A stretch of DNA of 64,000 nt from DSAD01 sp036825155 (GTDB lineage Bacteria > Desulfobacterota > Desulfomonilia > UBA1062), in contig DAISYU010000004.1 in the NCBI GenBank assembly GCA_036825155.1, forward strand, positions 1 to 64,000, written 5' to 3'. The notes beneath the pieces are model-generated. The model was not told the origin of the DNA, searched no databases, and worked only from the letters and a program-made list of their open reading frames with translations. Of this stretch, positions 25,846 through 34,768 are shown piece by piece (within the stretch, counting starts at the first letter, position 1; every line of letters begins with the position of its first letter). Both the position numbers and the translations under genes were made by a program.

Positions 25846-26220
25846 CTACGCCTTCCAGAGACCGTGCAGATTGCAATATTCTCTTGCTGCTACCTCTTTG
25901 GCATCGATACAGAATATCGCTTCAGGCACATCTCCCGGCTTGAGGAACTTTCGGTATGCCTTCCCGTCGGCAATGAGCTCGATCCACTCTATGTAGTGCT
26001 TCTCCTCCATGGGATGAGCAACACTGCCTACCTTGACCTTGAAGCCGTCTGCTGTCTTCTCGATAACCGGTACATGTTTTTCTTTCGCTGCATCGACGGT
26101 GTTTTCCTTGAAGAGTTTCATGGGCTGCCCACAACAGACCAGTTCTCCTTTCCCCTCATGGAGGACTTCAACTATGTTGCCGCATACCTCACACTTATAA
26201 ATCTCCAACTTCTTCGCCAT
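25846..26220 (-). CDS. dfx: Desulfoferrodoxin (2Fe superoxide reductase)
   Basis: The 124-residue protein has the N-terminal desulforedoxin-like centre I (CEVCG near residue 10 and CC near 29) and the C-terminal superoxide reductase centre II with His ligands (KHVPVIE, HPMEEKHYIEW) and the terminal CNLHG holding the axial Cys. It reduces superoxide to peroxide in the cytoplasm using rubredoxin. The ATG is preceded by AAGGAGGAGCAGAGC. As first gene of the array it sits just downstream of the promoter and Fur-type box. Confidence 0.95.
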   Translation of the reverse strand: MAKKLEIYKCEVCGNIVEVLHEGKGELVCCGQPMKLFKENTVDAAKEKHVPVIEKTADGFKVKVGSVAHPMEEKHYIEWIELIADGKAYRKFLKPGDVPEAIFCIDAKEVAAREYCNLHGLWKA

Positions 26221-26242
26221 GCTCTGCTCCTCCTTTCTTATT

Positions 26243-26261
26243 GATAATGATAATCATTCCT
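26243..26261 (-). promoter_or_regulatory. Fur-type operator before dfx
   Basis: GATAATGATAATCATTCCT matches the classical 19-bp Fur box (GATAATGATAATCATTATC) at 17 of 19 positions. It lies about 23 bases before the dfx start and overlaps the -10 and predicted start site of the promoter at 26260-26288. This predicts iron-dependent repression by Fur, or a related PerR-type repressor, of dfx and the genes behind it. Confidence 0.8.
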
Positions 26262-26288
26262 ATTAACTATTTAACTCATTGATGTCAA
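26260..26288 (-). promoter_or_regulatory. Candidate sigma-70 promoter of the oxygen-defence array
   Basis: On the minus strand TTGACA (26283-26288) and TAATAG (26260-26265) are 17 bp apart. The -35 is perfect and the -10 weak, as expected for a controlled promoter. Transcription should begin near 26253, inside the Fur-type box. The flanking DNA up to 26400 is AT-rich. Confidence 0.5.
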
Positions 26289-26433
26289 CCAATTTTTAAT
26301 ACTATTACATAATAATATTTCATGATGAAGAATCAATCGGGTCATCTCAATATTCAGTCATTGTTTTTTCCGGACTTTGCTATTTTCTATATTGACAGTG
26401 AGATTATTGGTTGTTATTAACATCCAGTACTCT

Positions 26434-26520
26434 GCCGAAGTGGTGGAATTTGGTAGACACGCCATCTTGAGGGGGTGGTGGGTAACTCCCGTCCGGGTTC
26501 AAATCCCGGCTTCGGCACCA
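26434..26520 (+). tRNA. tRNA-Leu (anticodon GAG)
   Basis: The 87-base gene folds as a class II tRNA. The acceptor stem is GCCGAAG with CTTCGGC, with discriminator A and an encoded CCA end. The anticodon stem CCATC/GGTGG surrounds the loop TTGAGGG (anticodon GAG at 26469-26471), and the variable arm closes with GGG/CCC. The T arm is CCGGG-TTCAAAT-CCCGG. It reads CUC and CUU codons. It closely resembles the E. coli tRNA-Leu with the GAG anticodon. Confidence 0.96.
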
Positions 26521-26559
26521 CACACAGACAAAAACACGAGAAAGTGAGATATACGATAC

Positions 26560-26754
26560 ATGGCAAGAAAGTGCGACATATGCGGAAAGGGTCCGCAAAC
26601 AGGCAACAACGTATCCCATGCACAGAACAAGACAAAAAGGGTTTGGCTTCCGAATCTGCAGAAGGTGCGGGTCGAGACTGCTCACGGTGTTCAGAGAATC
26701 AAGGCTTGCACGCAGTGTATTAAATCAGGCAAAGTCCAGAAACACACCATCTAA
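26560..26754 (+). CDS. rpmB: 50S ribosomal protein L28
   Basis: The 64-residue protein begins MARKCDICGKGPQTGNNVSHAQNKTKR, the standard L28 opening, and continues with RVWLPNLQKV. It carries four Cys as CxxC pairs (CDIC and CTQC), so this is the zinc-binding form. A C-minus copy may exist elsewhere for use under zinc starvation, but none is seen here. It lies 40 bases after the tRNA and may share its transcript. Confidence 0.94.
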   Translation: MARKCDICGKGPQTGNNVSHAQNKTKRVWLPNLQKVRVETAHGVQRIKACTQCIKSGKVQKHTI

Positions 26755-27115
26755 GACCTCTTCAATCCCTTCGAAAACACCATCTATATACTCGTTGGGT
26801 TTCGTCTTATTCAGCTTGGGTAATCGGTTCCCCCGGCACCTCAGGATACCTCTGAGCTGTGTGCCTGCAAACCCGAACCACCAAAGACAAGCTGTTTTTT
26901 CATGACACCCTCCTACCTTTAAAGAACAAACAAACAAGCAGATGCGAGCAACGCCTTTGTTCCGGCAGCGATCTGTTCTGCTTACCGGACCGGAAAGCCT
27001 CCCTGCAAACACATCAACCATAACTCATGAATTATTACTTGTATTTTCGTTGTACTTTGTGGTATTTAGCGTAGTTCTATTTCGTATGATTGACAGTACC
27101 CTGAGGAGATATTTC
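26755..27115. other. Gap after rpmB with a possible gene stub
   Basis: No full gene is seen. On the minus strand a perfect AGGAGG lies eight bases before an ATG at 26903, followed by only 20 codons (MKKQLVFGGSGLQAHSSEVS) and a stop at 26841. This may be the start of a decayed gene, a leader peptide, or chance. The 10-mer ACACCATCTA occurs twice near 26746 and 26780. Confidence 0.3.
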
Positions 27116-27583
27116 ATGAAAAACCTATATCTTATCGCGGTCGTACTCATACTCACGCTCAGCGGTTGCGCCTCGGCTCCAGAGCCGCGCCCAAAAGAGG
27201 ATACGGCTTTTTATCTCGCCCGCTTCGACAACGTGTGGGATGCCGCCCTCATGGCTCTCGAAGAAGAGGCCATTCCCATCGAGACCATGGAGAAGGAAAA
27301 AGGACTCATCACGACAGGGTTCGTCAATTTTTCCGTAGGACCCCAGGCGCATCACGAGATTGAAAAAATCGCACAGAAGCCTGAGACCCGTCTGGCGATC
27401 TGGTCACAGGTCGGATACACGCTGAGCATCCTTATAACACCTATCAACGACATGAGCACCAAGGCCCGCATCACGGCACATATCGAAGCATATGACAAGA
27501 ATGTGACCCGCCAATGGCATGAATGCACCACAAACGGCTTTATTGAAGACATGATCCTGGAAAAGATCAGGGCCCAGCTGTAG
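27116..27583 (+). CDS. Small lipoprotein
   Basis: The 155-residue protein has a lipoprotein signal peptide (MKNLYLIAVVLILTLSGC; Cys at 18) and then a compact alpha/beta domain. The segment FDNVWDAALMALEEEAIPIETMEKEKGLITTGF recalls the BamC-like pattern 'vW.a...aL.......i...d...G.i.T', but the match is loose. AGGAG lies eight bases before the ATG. It is alone, 75 bases from the end of the convergent relA/spoT gene. Function is not known. Confidence 0.65.
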   Translation: MKNLYLIAVVLILTLSGCASAPEPRPKEDTAFYLARFDNVWDAALMALEEEAIPIETMEKEKGLITTGFVNFSVGPQAHHEIEKIAQKPETRLAIWSQVGYTLSILITPINDMSTKARITAHIEAYDKNVTRQWHECTTNGFIEDMILEKIRAQL

Positions 27584-27658
27584 AGGTCTACATCACGGCC
27601 ACCCACGGGATAATCACCAGGAAATAAGGACTGAATCACCCAGATCTTTCATCGGCAT

Positions 27659-29764
27659 CTACTGCCGCACGATAGTCTCCACCCCTTTGAGCCTTCGAAT
27701 ATCGTGAAAAAGGCCATCCAGTTCTTCAAGATCCCTGATCATGACCCTCAGTATGCAAATGGAACTCCCATTGACATTTGGATAGGCCTTCATCTTTGAA
27801 ATATTGATATTCCGTGCCCCGATGGTTGCAGTGATGGCAGCAAGCATACCCGGTTTGTCCTGACAGGTAACCGAGAATTCGATCTCATGGCTTTCCGATA
27901 CGTTCACATCCCATTCCACAGGAACGAGACGCTGCGGATCCACTTCAGAAACATACGGACAATTTGATCTGTGCACGGTTATCCCCCTGCCGCGGGTGAT
28001 AAACCCGACCACCTTATCCCCGGGTATCGGCCTGCAGCACCTGGCATATCTGACAAGCAGATCCTCCACCCCTTTTACAATGATGCTCGAGACCTCCTGT
28101 TTTTTCTTTTTGACTGGGATCTCCACCACCTTCTTCTGTTCCTCGGGAGCGAACTTGTGAATGACCTGGTTTACCGATAGACGGCCGAACCCGATGGCTG
28201 CAAAAAAGTTGTCCGTGCTCTTGAATGAGAACTCCTTGGCCAGTTCATCAACATCCGGGGTCTTGTTGAGGTGGAGACTTTTTATCTTCTTCTCGAGCAA
28301 CTCTCTTCCAAGGGCTATACTCTGCTCGTTCTCCTGTGTCCTCAGCCATGTCCGGATCTTGGTCTTGGCCCTGGATGTCTTGGCAATCCTCAGCCAGTCT
28401 TTTCCGGGGTGCTGTTTTGAAGACCGTAAGATCTCGATAACATCTCCGCTGTTGAGCTTATAGCGCAGCGGGACGATCTTTCCGTTCACCTTGGCCCCGG
28501 TGCACTGGTTCCCCAGCTGCGTGTGAACGCTGTATGCAAAATCCAGCGGCGTTGCCCCTGCAGGAAACCGTTTCACATCCCCCTTGGGAGTGAAGACATA
28601 CACATCCTCCGGATAGAGATCCAGCTTGACGCTCTGGAGAAATTCCCGGGGATCCTTGAGTTCCTTCTGCCATTCAAGGAGCTGCCTGAGCCAGGAGAGT
28701 TTTTCACCGTCCTGATCGCTGATCCTGCTGCCGTCCTTGTACCGCCAGTGGGCTGCAATGCCCTCATTCGCGATAAAATCCATCTCCCTTGTCCGTATCT
28801 GTATCTCGATCCGTTCCCCTCCCGGGCCGAATACGGTGGTGTGCAGGGACTGATACATATTGGCCTTGGGCATGGCAATGAAGTCCTTGATCCTCAACTG
28901 AATCGGTTTCCAGATGGAATGGATGATGCCGAATGTCTCGTAGCACTCCGCCACCGTGTTCAGTATAATCCTGAGCCCCAGCACGTCATAGACGTCCTCA
29001 AACGGGATCCCCTGACGCTTGAGCTTCTGATACACACTGTAGATGTGTTTTATCCGCCCCTTTACCTCAGCTTTCAGCCCTGCCTCCACGAGACTGGCCT
29101 GGATCTGCCCCATGATCGACTTGAGGTACTCTTCCTTTTCCCTGGCAATCGTATCGAGCTTGGCCTTCAGCGTGTTGTACCCGGCTGGATCGATGTATTT
29201 CAGGCTCAACTCTTCAAGCTCAACCTGAAGCCAGTGGATGCCCAGCCTGTTTGAGAGCGGAGCGTAGATGTCAAGGGTTTCACGGGCGATCCTCTGCTGC
29301 GACTGCCGGTTGTGAAACTCCAGTGTCCGCATGTTATGCAGCCGGTCCGTGAGCTTGATGAGCAGAATCCGCAGATCCTTGCTCATGGCGAGAATCATCT
29401 TGCGAAAGTTCTCGGCCTGCTGTTCTTCTTCCGATCGAAAATTGATCTTGCTGATCTTGGTGAGGCCGTCGACGACCAGTGCAACCTCATCGCCGAATTC
29501 AGTCCTGATATCCTCCACGCTCGTCAGGCTGTCCTCGATGGTGTCATGAAGCAGTGCGGCGGTGACAGCTATCACATCAAGCTGCATCTGGGCGATGATA
29601 AAGGCAACCTCCAGCGGGTGATTCAGATAGGGTTCACCGCTCAGCCTGGTCTGGCCCTGATGAACCCTGGCAGAAAACACATAGGCCTTCTCAATAATCC
29701 GCGTGTCGGCATCAGGGATGTATGCTGACACCTTCTCGAGTATGTCATTGATCCGTACTGTCAA
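27659..29764 (-). CDS. Bifunctional (p)ppGpp synthetase/hydrolase, RelA/SpoT family
   Basis: The 701-residue protein has an HD hydrolase domain (about 25-180; ALLHDTIED intact), a nucleotidyltransferase synthetase domain (about 235-345), a TGS domain (about 385-445; VYVFTPKGDVKRFPAGATPLDF) and a C-terminal ACT domain (about 625-700). In the synthetase the sequence RIKDFIAMPKANMYQSLHT has the R-x-K-D type of bifunctional enzymes, not the E-x-D-D of synthesis-only RelA. The intact HD agrees, so it should both make and destroy the alarmone. The start is a TTG with AGGGA upstream. It follows proS by ten bases. Confidence 0.95.
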   Translation of the reverse strand: MTVRINDILEKVSAYIPDADTRIIEKAYVFSARVHQGQTRLSGEPYLNHPLEVAFIIAQMQLDVIAVTAALLHDTIEDSLTSVEDIRTEFGDEVALVVDGLTKISKINFRSEEEQQAENFRKMILAMSKDLRILLIKLTDRLHNMRTLEFHNRQSQQRIARETLDIYAPLSNRLGIHWLQVELEELSLKYIDPAGYNTLKAKLDTIAREKEEYLKSIMGQIQASLVEAGLKAEVKGRIKHIYSVYQKLKRQGIPFEDVYDVLGLRIILNTVAECYETFGIIHSIWKPIQLRIKDFIAMPKANMYQSLHTTVFGPGGERIEIQIRTREMDFIANEGIAAHWRYKDGSRISDQDGEKLSWLRQLLEWQKELKDPREFLQSVKLDLYPEDVYVFTPKGDVKRFPAGATPLDFAYSVHTQLGNQCTGAKVNGKIVPLRYKLNSGDVIEILRSSKQHPGKDWLRIAKTSRAKTKIRTWLRTQENEQSIALGRELLEKKIKSLHLNKTPDVDELAKEFSFKSTDNFFAAIGFGRLSVNQVIHKFAPEEQKKVVEIPVKKKKQEVSSIIVKGVEDLLVRYARCCRPIPGDKVVGFITRGRGITVHRSNCPYVSEVDPQRLVPVEWDVNVSESHEIEFSVTCQDKPGMLAAITATIGARNINISKMKAYPNVNGSSICILRVMIRDLEELDGLFHDIRRLKGVETIVRQ

Positions 29765-29774
29765 TAATTATTCC

Positions 29775-31484
29775 CTATGCGTGAATCCTGGATCTGCAGT
29801 ATGCCACAACCTCCTCAGGGGACACCTTCTCGATGTTCCCTGTAGCCCGCTCCTTTACTTCAACGATTCCCTCTTTCAAACCTTTTGCACCCACCGTGAT
29901 CCGGTAGGGGACGCCAATCAGGTCGGCATCCATGAATTTTACCCCGGGCCGCACATCCCTGTCATCAATGATCGCATCGATCCCCTGTTTGACAAGCTCG
30001 TTATAGATTGCAGTGGCGGTATCCATAACATCACCGGGGCTCACAGTAATGGGAAGCACCATAACAGGGTATGGGGCAATGGAGAGTGGAAATACGATGC
30101 CCGATTCATCTGCATGCTGCTCGATTGCAGCAGCAACCGCCCGTCCGACTCCGATCCCGTAACACCCCATTATCATCGGCTTCAACGACCCGTTCTCATC
30201 TAAAAACTGTGCATTCATGGCCTGGGAATACTTCGTCCCGAGTTTGAATATATGCCCCACCTCAATCCCGCGGATGGCCTCCAGCTTTCCATCTGTACAC
30301 CGGGGACAGGGATCACCCGGTCCTGCATTCCTGATGTCCTCGATGGTAGTGATGCCGGTATCCCGGGAAAGCCACACATCCTTGAGGTGGTAATCCTCCT
30401 CGTTGCCTCCAACGACATACGGTCCATTGTCTGCAAGGGCACTGTCTGCGACCATAGGCACCTTGAGTCCCACTGGCCCGGCAAACCCCCTGGGTGCCGA
30501 GGTATACTTCTCGATGGTCTCTTCATCGGCCAGCTCCAGGGTTTCGCAGCCGAAGACCCTCCTGAGTTTTGCCTCGTTCACCTCGTGATCCCCCCTGACC
30601 AGTGCCGCAAAAACACCTTTGTCTGAGTCATAGATGAGCGTCTTGACCAGGTCCTTCGACTCAACGCCGAGGAACGCACAAACCTCTTCCACTGTCCTGA
30701 CATCGGGCGTATGAACCTTTTCGAAACTGCCACCAGCTGCATCTGCAAACGCAAGAGTCCCTTCCTTAAAAATCTCGGCCTTCTCCATGTTTGCCGCGTA
30801 GTTGCATGTAGAACAGCTCAGAATGACGTCCTCGCCGGTCTCAGCAAGGACCATGAACTCGTGGGAGAAATTTCCGCCGATGGGGCCGGAATCAGCCTCT
30901 ACGGTCTTGAACTTCAGCCCGCACCGGCTGAATATGTTTTCATATGCCCGGTACATGGCTTCATAACTCTTTTCCGCGCCACTGTCGTCAGTATCGAACG
31001 AATAGGCGTCCTTCATGATGAACTCTCTGGCACGCATGATGCCGAACCGTGGACGTATCTCATCACGGAACTTTGTCTGGATCTGATAGAGATTGGCGGG
31101 AAGGTCCTTGTAGGAATGCAGTTCGTCACGCACGATGTGCGTGATCACCTCCTCATGGGTCGGACCAAAGGCGAATTCGCCGCCCTTCCTGTCGATAAAC
31201 CGCAGGAGTTCCTTCCCGTACACATTCCACCTGCCGCTCTCTTTCCATATCTCAGCAGGCTGTACCCCGGGCAGGAGAACCTCCTGTGCACCTGCTGCAT
31301 TCATCTCTTCCCGGATTATCGCCTCCACCTTTCTGATGGCTTTCAACCCATAGGGCAGGTACGAGTAAATCCCTGATGCCAGTTTCTTTATCATACCAGC
31401 CCTGAGCATCAACTTGTGGCTTATGACCTCAGCTTCACGGGGCTCTTCCTTAAGGGTATGCAGGAACATTGAGGAAAACTTCAT
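29775..31484 (-). CDS. proS: Prolyl-tRNA synthetase
   Basis: The 569-residue class II synthetase is of bacterial type. Its motifs include the motif 1 region (GMIKKLASGIYSYLPYGLKAIRKVEAIIREEM), motif 2 (FRDEIRPRFGIMRAREFIMKDAYSFD) and motif 3 (GCYGIGVGRAVAAAIEQHADESGIVFP). An editing (INS) domain lies at about 230-390 and the anticodon-binding domain at about 470-569. It attaches proline to tRNA-Pro. The ATG shares ATGA with ispG upstream. The cluster ispG - proS - spoT is translationally linked. Confidence 0.96.
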   Translation of the reverse strand: MKFSSMFLHTLKEEPREAEVISHKLMLRAGMIKKLASGIYSYLPYGLKAIRKVEAIIREEMNAAGAQEVLLPGVQPAEIWKESGRWNVYGKELLRFIDRKGGEFAFGPTHEEVITHIVRDELHSYKDLPANLYQIQTKFRDEIRPRFGIMRAREFIMKDAYSFDTDDSGAEKSYEAMYRAYENIFSRCGLKFKTVEADSGPIGGNFSHEFMVLAETGEDVILSCSTCNYAANMEKAEIFKEGTLAFADAAGGSFEKVHTPDVRTVEEVCAFLGVESKDLVKTLIYDSDKGVFAALVRGDHEVNEAKLRRVFGCETLELADEETIEKYTSAPRGFAGPVGLKVPMVADSALADNGPYVVGGNEEDYHLKDVWLSRDTGITTIEDIRNAGPGDPCPRCTDGKLEAIRGIEVGHIFKLGTKYSQAMNAQFLDENGSLKPMIMGCYGIGVGRAVAAAIEQHADESGIVFPLSIAPYPVMVLPITVSPGDVMDTATAIYNELVKQGIDAIIDDRDVRPGVKFMDADLIGVPYRITVGAKGLKEGIVEVKERATGNIEKVSPEEVVAYCRSRIHA

Positions 31485-32545
31485 TCACCTATCTCCTTTT
31501 CTATTTCTTTCATAAGGCTCTCTATAATCTCTGTTGTTTGTATGCGCCGCAAGGGTTTCCCATGGGCAAACAGCACCGCACCACCAGTGTCACAGGCAAC
31601 GCCGAGATCGGCAATCCTCGCCTCTCCCGGCCCGTTCACGGCACACCCCATGATGGCAACGATCATGTGATTCCTTATCCCCTTGACGGCATCTTCAACC
31701 TGGGTTGCGATAGCGGCAACATCGGCGTTGGCACGTGCGCAGGTGGGACATGCGATCACGCGCACGCCTTCTTTCTTCAGTCCGATACTCTCCAGGAGTA
31801 TACGCGCGGCCATGACCTCCTGGACAGGATCTGCAGCCAGCGATATCCGTATGGTATCCCCGATGCCGGCAAGCAGGAGAGCACCGATACCCACGGATGA
31901 CCGTATCACCCCGGGAAGCAGGGTCCCTGCCTCGGTCACCCCGAGGTGGAGCGGCCAGTCGCAGACCCGGGAGAACCTCCTGTAGGCATCGATGGTCTCC
32001 AGAACATCTGAAGATTTCAAGGAGACCTTCAGAGAGGACACCCCCATATCTTCCAGCATCTTTACATATTCCAGGGCATTCTCCACGAGGGCACCGACCC
32101 TGTCCGGCCCGAACTTGGTCAGGATACGCCGCTTCACAGATCCGAGATTCACCCCGACCCGAATAGGGATACCCGTCTCGATGGCCGCCTGTGCAACCAT
32201 CTGCACCTTGCGCCGAGAGCCGATATTGCCCGGATTGATACGGATCCCGTCAGCCCCGGCACGTATGGCACCGACAGCCAGCTTGTAATCGAAGTGAATA
32301 TCGGCAATTACCGGCATGTCAGACTCCGACTTTATATACCTGAACGCAGCCAGGGACTCGTCATCGGGTATGCTCACGCGCACAATGTCGCATCCTGCCT
32401 GTTCAAGAGAGCGGATCTGAGACAGGGTGGCCCCGGCATCTCTTGTTGGCGTATTGGTCATGGATTGTATACTGACCGGAGAACCACCACCAACAGGCAC
32501 GGTCCCCACATAAATCTTTTTTGTGCGCTTGCGATGACGTTTCAT
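31481..32545 (-). CDS. ispG: 4-hydroxy-3-methylbut-2-en-1-yl diphosphate synthase
   Basis: This 354-residue iron-sulphur enzyme of the MEP isoprenoid pathway converts MEcPP to HMBPP. The TIM-barrel part opens VGTVPVGGGSPVSIQSMTNTPT and the C-terminal [4Fe-4S] ligands are in CPTCARA and MGCAVNGPGEA. Length matches the short bacterial form. UppP at 9269 uses the polyprenyl product further down this pathway. It heads the ispG-proS-spoT set. Confidence 0.96.
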   Translation of the reverse strand: MKRHRKRTKKIYVGTVPVGGGSPVSIQSMTNTPTRDAGATLSQIRSLEQAGCDIVRVSIPDDESLAAFRYIKSESDMPVIADIHFDYKLAVGAIRAGADGIRINPGNIGSRRKVQMVAQAAIETGIPIRVGVNLGSVKRRILTKFGPDRVGALVENALEYVKMLEDMGVSSLKVSLKSSDVLETIDAYRRFSRVCDWPLHLGVTEAGTLLPGVIRSSVGIGALLLAGIGDTIRISLAADPVQEVMAARILLESIGLKKEGVRVIACPTCARANADVAAIATQVEDAVKGIRNHMIVAIMGCAVNGPGEARIADLGVACDTGGAVLFAHGKPLRRIQTTEIIESLMKEIEKEIGE

Positions 32546-32612
32546 TAATTTTGAGTATCATATTAAGTATTAAGACTCAAGATTGTAAGCGGTTTGAACG
32601 ATAAGATCTTCG

Positions 32613-34553
32613 ATGAAGAAATATGCTCCTGAAGAGATTGAATCCTTACTTAATAATCTGGGTGATATTCCTACGTTGCCTTCCATTGCCACCACGATAA
32701 TGGAAAAAACCCTCGATGCAAAGGTAAATGCCCGGCAGATAGCCCAAATGGTTGAGAAAGATCAGGGACTTGCGATAAAAGTGCTCAAGGTTGCAAACTC
32801 TCCCTTCTACAGACGGATAAAAGAGATCTCCACAATCCGGGGCGCCGTGGTGCTGCTGGGATTCAATGTGCTCAAGAGTATCGTCTTAAGTATCAGTGTA
32901 ATCAATCTCTTCAATGAAAAGGAAAAGCGTGTCCTGGATTTTTACAAGTTCTGGCAGCACAGCATTGCGTGTGCAGTATGTGCAAAGTCGATAGCAAACA
33001 AGGTCCTTCCCTCCTTTGCCGAGGATGCATTTATAGCAGGGCTTCTTCACGATCTGGGCAAAGTGGTTTCCGACCAGCTCATCTGTACAAAAGGGGAATA
33101 TGCACAGGTACTCGACGTCATGGATCGCGCAAACTCGGACATCATCAAGGTGGAGCAGAATATAGTGGGGATAGATCACGCCACATTGGGAAGATACCTC
33201 ATGGAGAAGTGGAATCTCCCCTCCCTTCTCAGCAAAACCATTGCATTCCACCACAGCATCAACGAGATTATCGATGACGATTCAACCAAAAAGCTCTGCT
33301 CGATCATCCATGTGGCCGATATCATCACGAATCATCTGGGGCTCGGCCTTTCTCAGGCCCACGGAGGATTTGTAGATCCCGCCCTTTTGAAACAGCTGGA
33401 GCTGTCCAGCCAGGATATTCAGGACATATCCATCACATTGAAAGACAATATCTCTGACATAAGCGAAGAGATGGGCATACCCAAAGCGGAACCCAAGACC
33501 TACTTCGAGGTTCTGCAATTCGCCAATGCTCAGCTTGGGAAACTGAGCCTTGACCTGGAGCAGAAAAAGATGGCCCTGGAACGCAGGACCGTCGAGCTCT
33601 CCAGCCTCAACCTGATGAGCAGCCAGCTGCAGTCATCCATGAAACTCTCCGATATCACCAATATCATTACGACCAATTCTCTTACGATACTTGATTCCAA
33701 AAAGACCAGATGCCTGATGCGTCTCAATAATCTACGGGTGATGGTCACCGAGTCTTTCTGGTTGAGCAGTTCAGCACAGACCCGCACAGGAATGGCAACT
33801 GCAACAAAAGAGCTGCTTGAGCGCACCAACGGGGTATATCCCAAGAGTTTGAATGTGCTCTATGCCCCCTTGAAAGTAGATGGAAAGACCATCGGGGTGA
33901 TCGAGGCATTACCGCAGGAGCATGCTTCTCCCGATGAAATCAACCAGAAGACCCTGTTGCTGAGAACCATAGCCGAGGTGGGTGCCCAGGCCATACAGCG
34001 GGCCATGCTCATGACCAGAAACATCAAGTCGCAGCGGCTTGCAGCGGTATCAAAGACCGCTATTGCCGCCAATCACGAGATCAACTCTCCGCTGACCACC
34101 ATACTCCTCAAGCTCGATATGCTGATAAATGAGGGATCATTGAGCAAAGGGGTCGTTGATGGACTCACCGAAGTAAAGAATGAAGCCATCAAGATCAAGA
34201 CCGTTGTCAAGAAGATGCTTGAGATCTCTGATGTGGTGGAAACAAACTATGTCAAGAACGAGAAGATGATCGACATCCACAACGCACCAAAGCAGAAGAT
34301 CCCCGAACATACTGCTGTCGTGGATGAGGCCCCGGCGAAAGAAGAATTTGGAGGTTTTGAAGACTATCTCGAACAGTCGCCACAGGCAAAACCGCAACCC
34401 AACCCTGCTGCGAAGACACAGGTATCATATAACAGCACCCCCGGGTTCGAAGACTACCTGGACCAGCAGCACCAGGAAATGCAGAAAAGCACGTCCGCTT
34501 CATCCACATGCCAGCAGGTCAGCCCCGGGTTCGAGGATTATCTCGAAGAGTAG
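32613..34553 (+). CDS. HDOD-GAF signalling protein with H-box and three GFEDYLE repeats
   Basis: The 646-residue protein has an HDOD domain (about 15-215; TLPSIATTIMEKTLDAKVN, GLLHDLGKV), a coiled coil (about 310-340), a GAF domain (about 340-475) and a dimerisation helix with an H-box-like NHEINSPLT (H488). No HATPase domain follows; residues 560-646 are a low-complexity tail. That tail carries three copies of GFEDYL(E/D), at about 581-587, 611-617 and 639-645. HDOD proteins act in signalling without being nucleases. The protein may be a scaffold or phosphotransfer partner. It starts 67 bp from the divergent ispG operon. Confidence 0.85.
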   Translation: MKKYAPEEIESLLNNLGDIPTLPSIATTIMEKTLDAKVNARQIAQMVEKDQGLAIKVLKVANSPFYRRIKEISTIRGAVVLLGFNVLKSIVLSISVINLFNEKEKRVLDFYKFWQHSIACAVCAKSIANKVLPSFAEDAFIAGLLHDLGKVVSDQLICTKGEYAQVLDVMDRANSDIIKVEQNIVGIDHATLGRYLMEKWNLPSLLSKTIAFHHSINEIIDDDSTKKLCSIIHVADIITNHLGLGLSQAHGGFVDPALLKQLELSSQDIQDISITLKDNISDISEEMGIPKAEPKTYFEVLQFANAQLGKLSLDLEQKKMALERRTVELSSLNLMSSQLQSSMKLSDITNIITTNSLTILDSKKTRCLMRLNNLRVMVTESFWLSSSAQTRTGMATATKELLERTNGVYPKSLNVLYAPLKVDGKTIGVIEALPQEHASPDEINQKTLLLRTIAEVGAQAIQRAMLMTRNIKSQRLAAVSKTAIAANHEINSPLTTILLKLDMLINEGSLSKGVVDGLTEVKNEAIKIKTVVKKMLEISDVVETNYVKNEKMIDIHNAPKQKIPEHTAVVDEAPAKEEFGGFEDYLEQSPQAKPQPNPAAKTQVSYNSTPGFEDYLDQQHQEMQKSTSASSTCQQVSPGFEDYLEE

Positions 34554-34768
34554 CGTCCTTCAGTCGTTATTTTCATAAACATCCGGCATCACCTTGTGGC
34601 AGACAACCCTGAGGCGTGTATGTCCCTTGAGGGGCAACCAGGCATGGCTCCCCGGTCACAACGTAGAAGGAAAAAGTATCCTCTTTGCTTCAGCTGCATT
34701 TTGAAATGTTTTAAGGTTTTCTTCCGGGTTCTGAATTCTGACTTCCGGATTCAATTTTCATATAACGC
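34554..34768. other. Gap between convergent genes
   Basis: Between the ends of the HDOD gene and the minus-strand nucleotidyltransferase gene. Nothing recognisable, and no clear terminator. Confidence 0.35.

Noticed and set aside
26404..26685. Minus-strand frame across the tRNA and rpmB
   Set aside because: It runs through the tRNA-Leu gene and the L28 start; both are certain.
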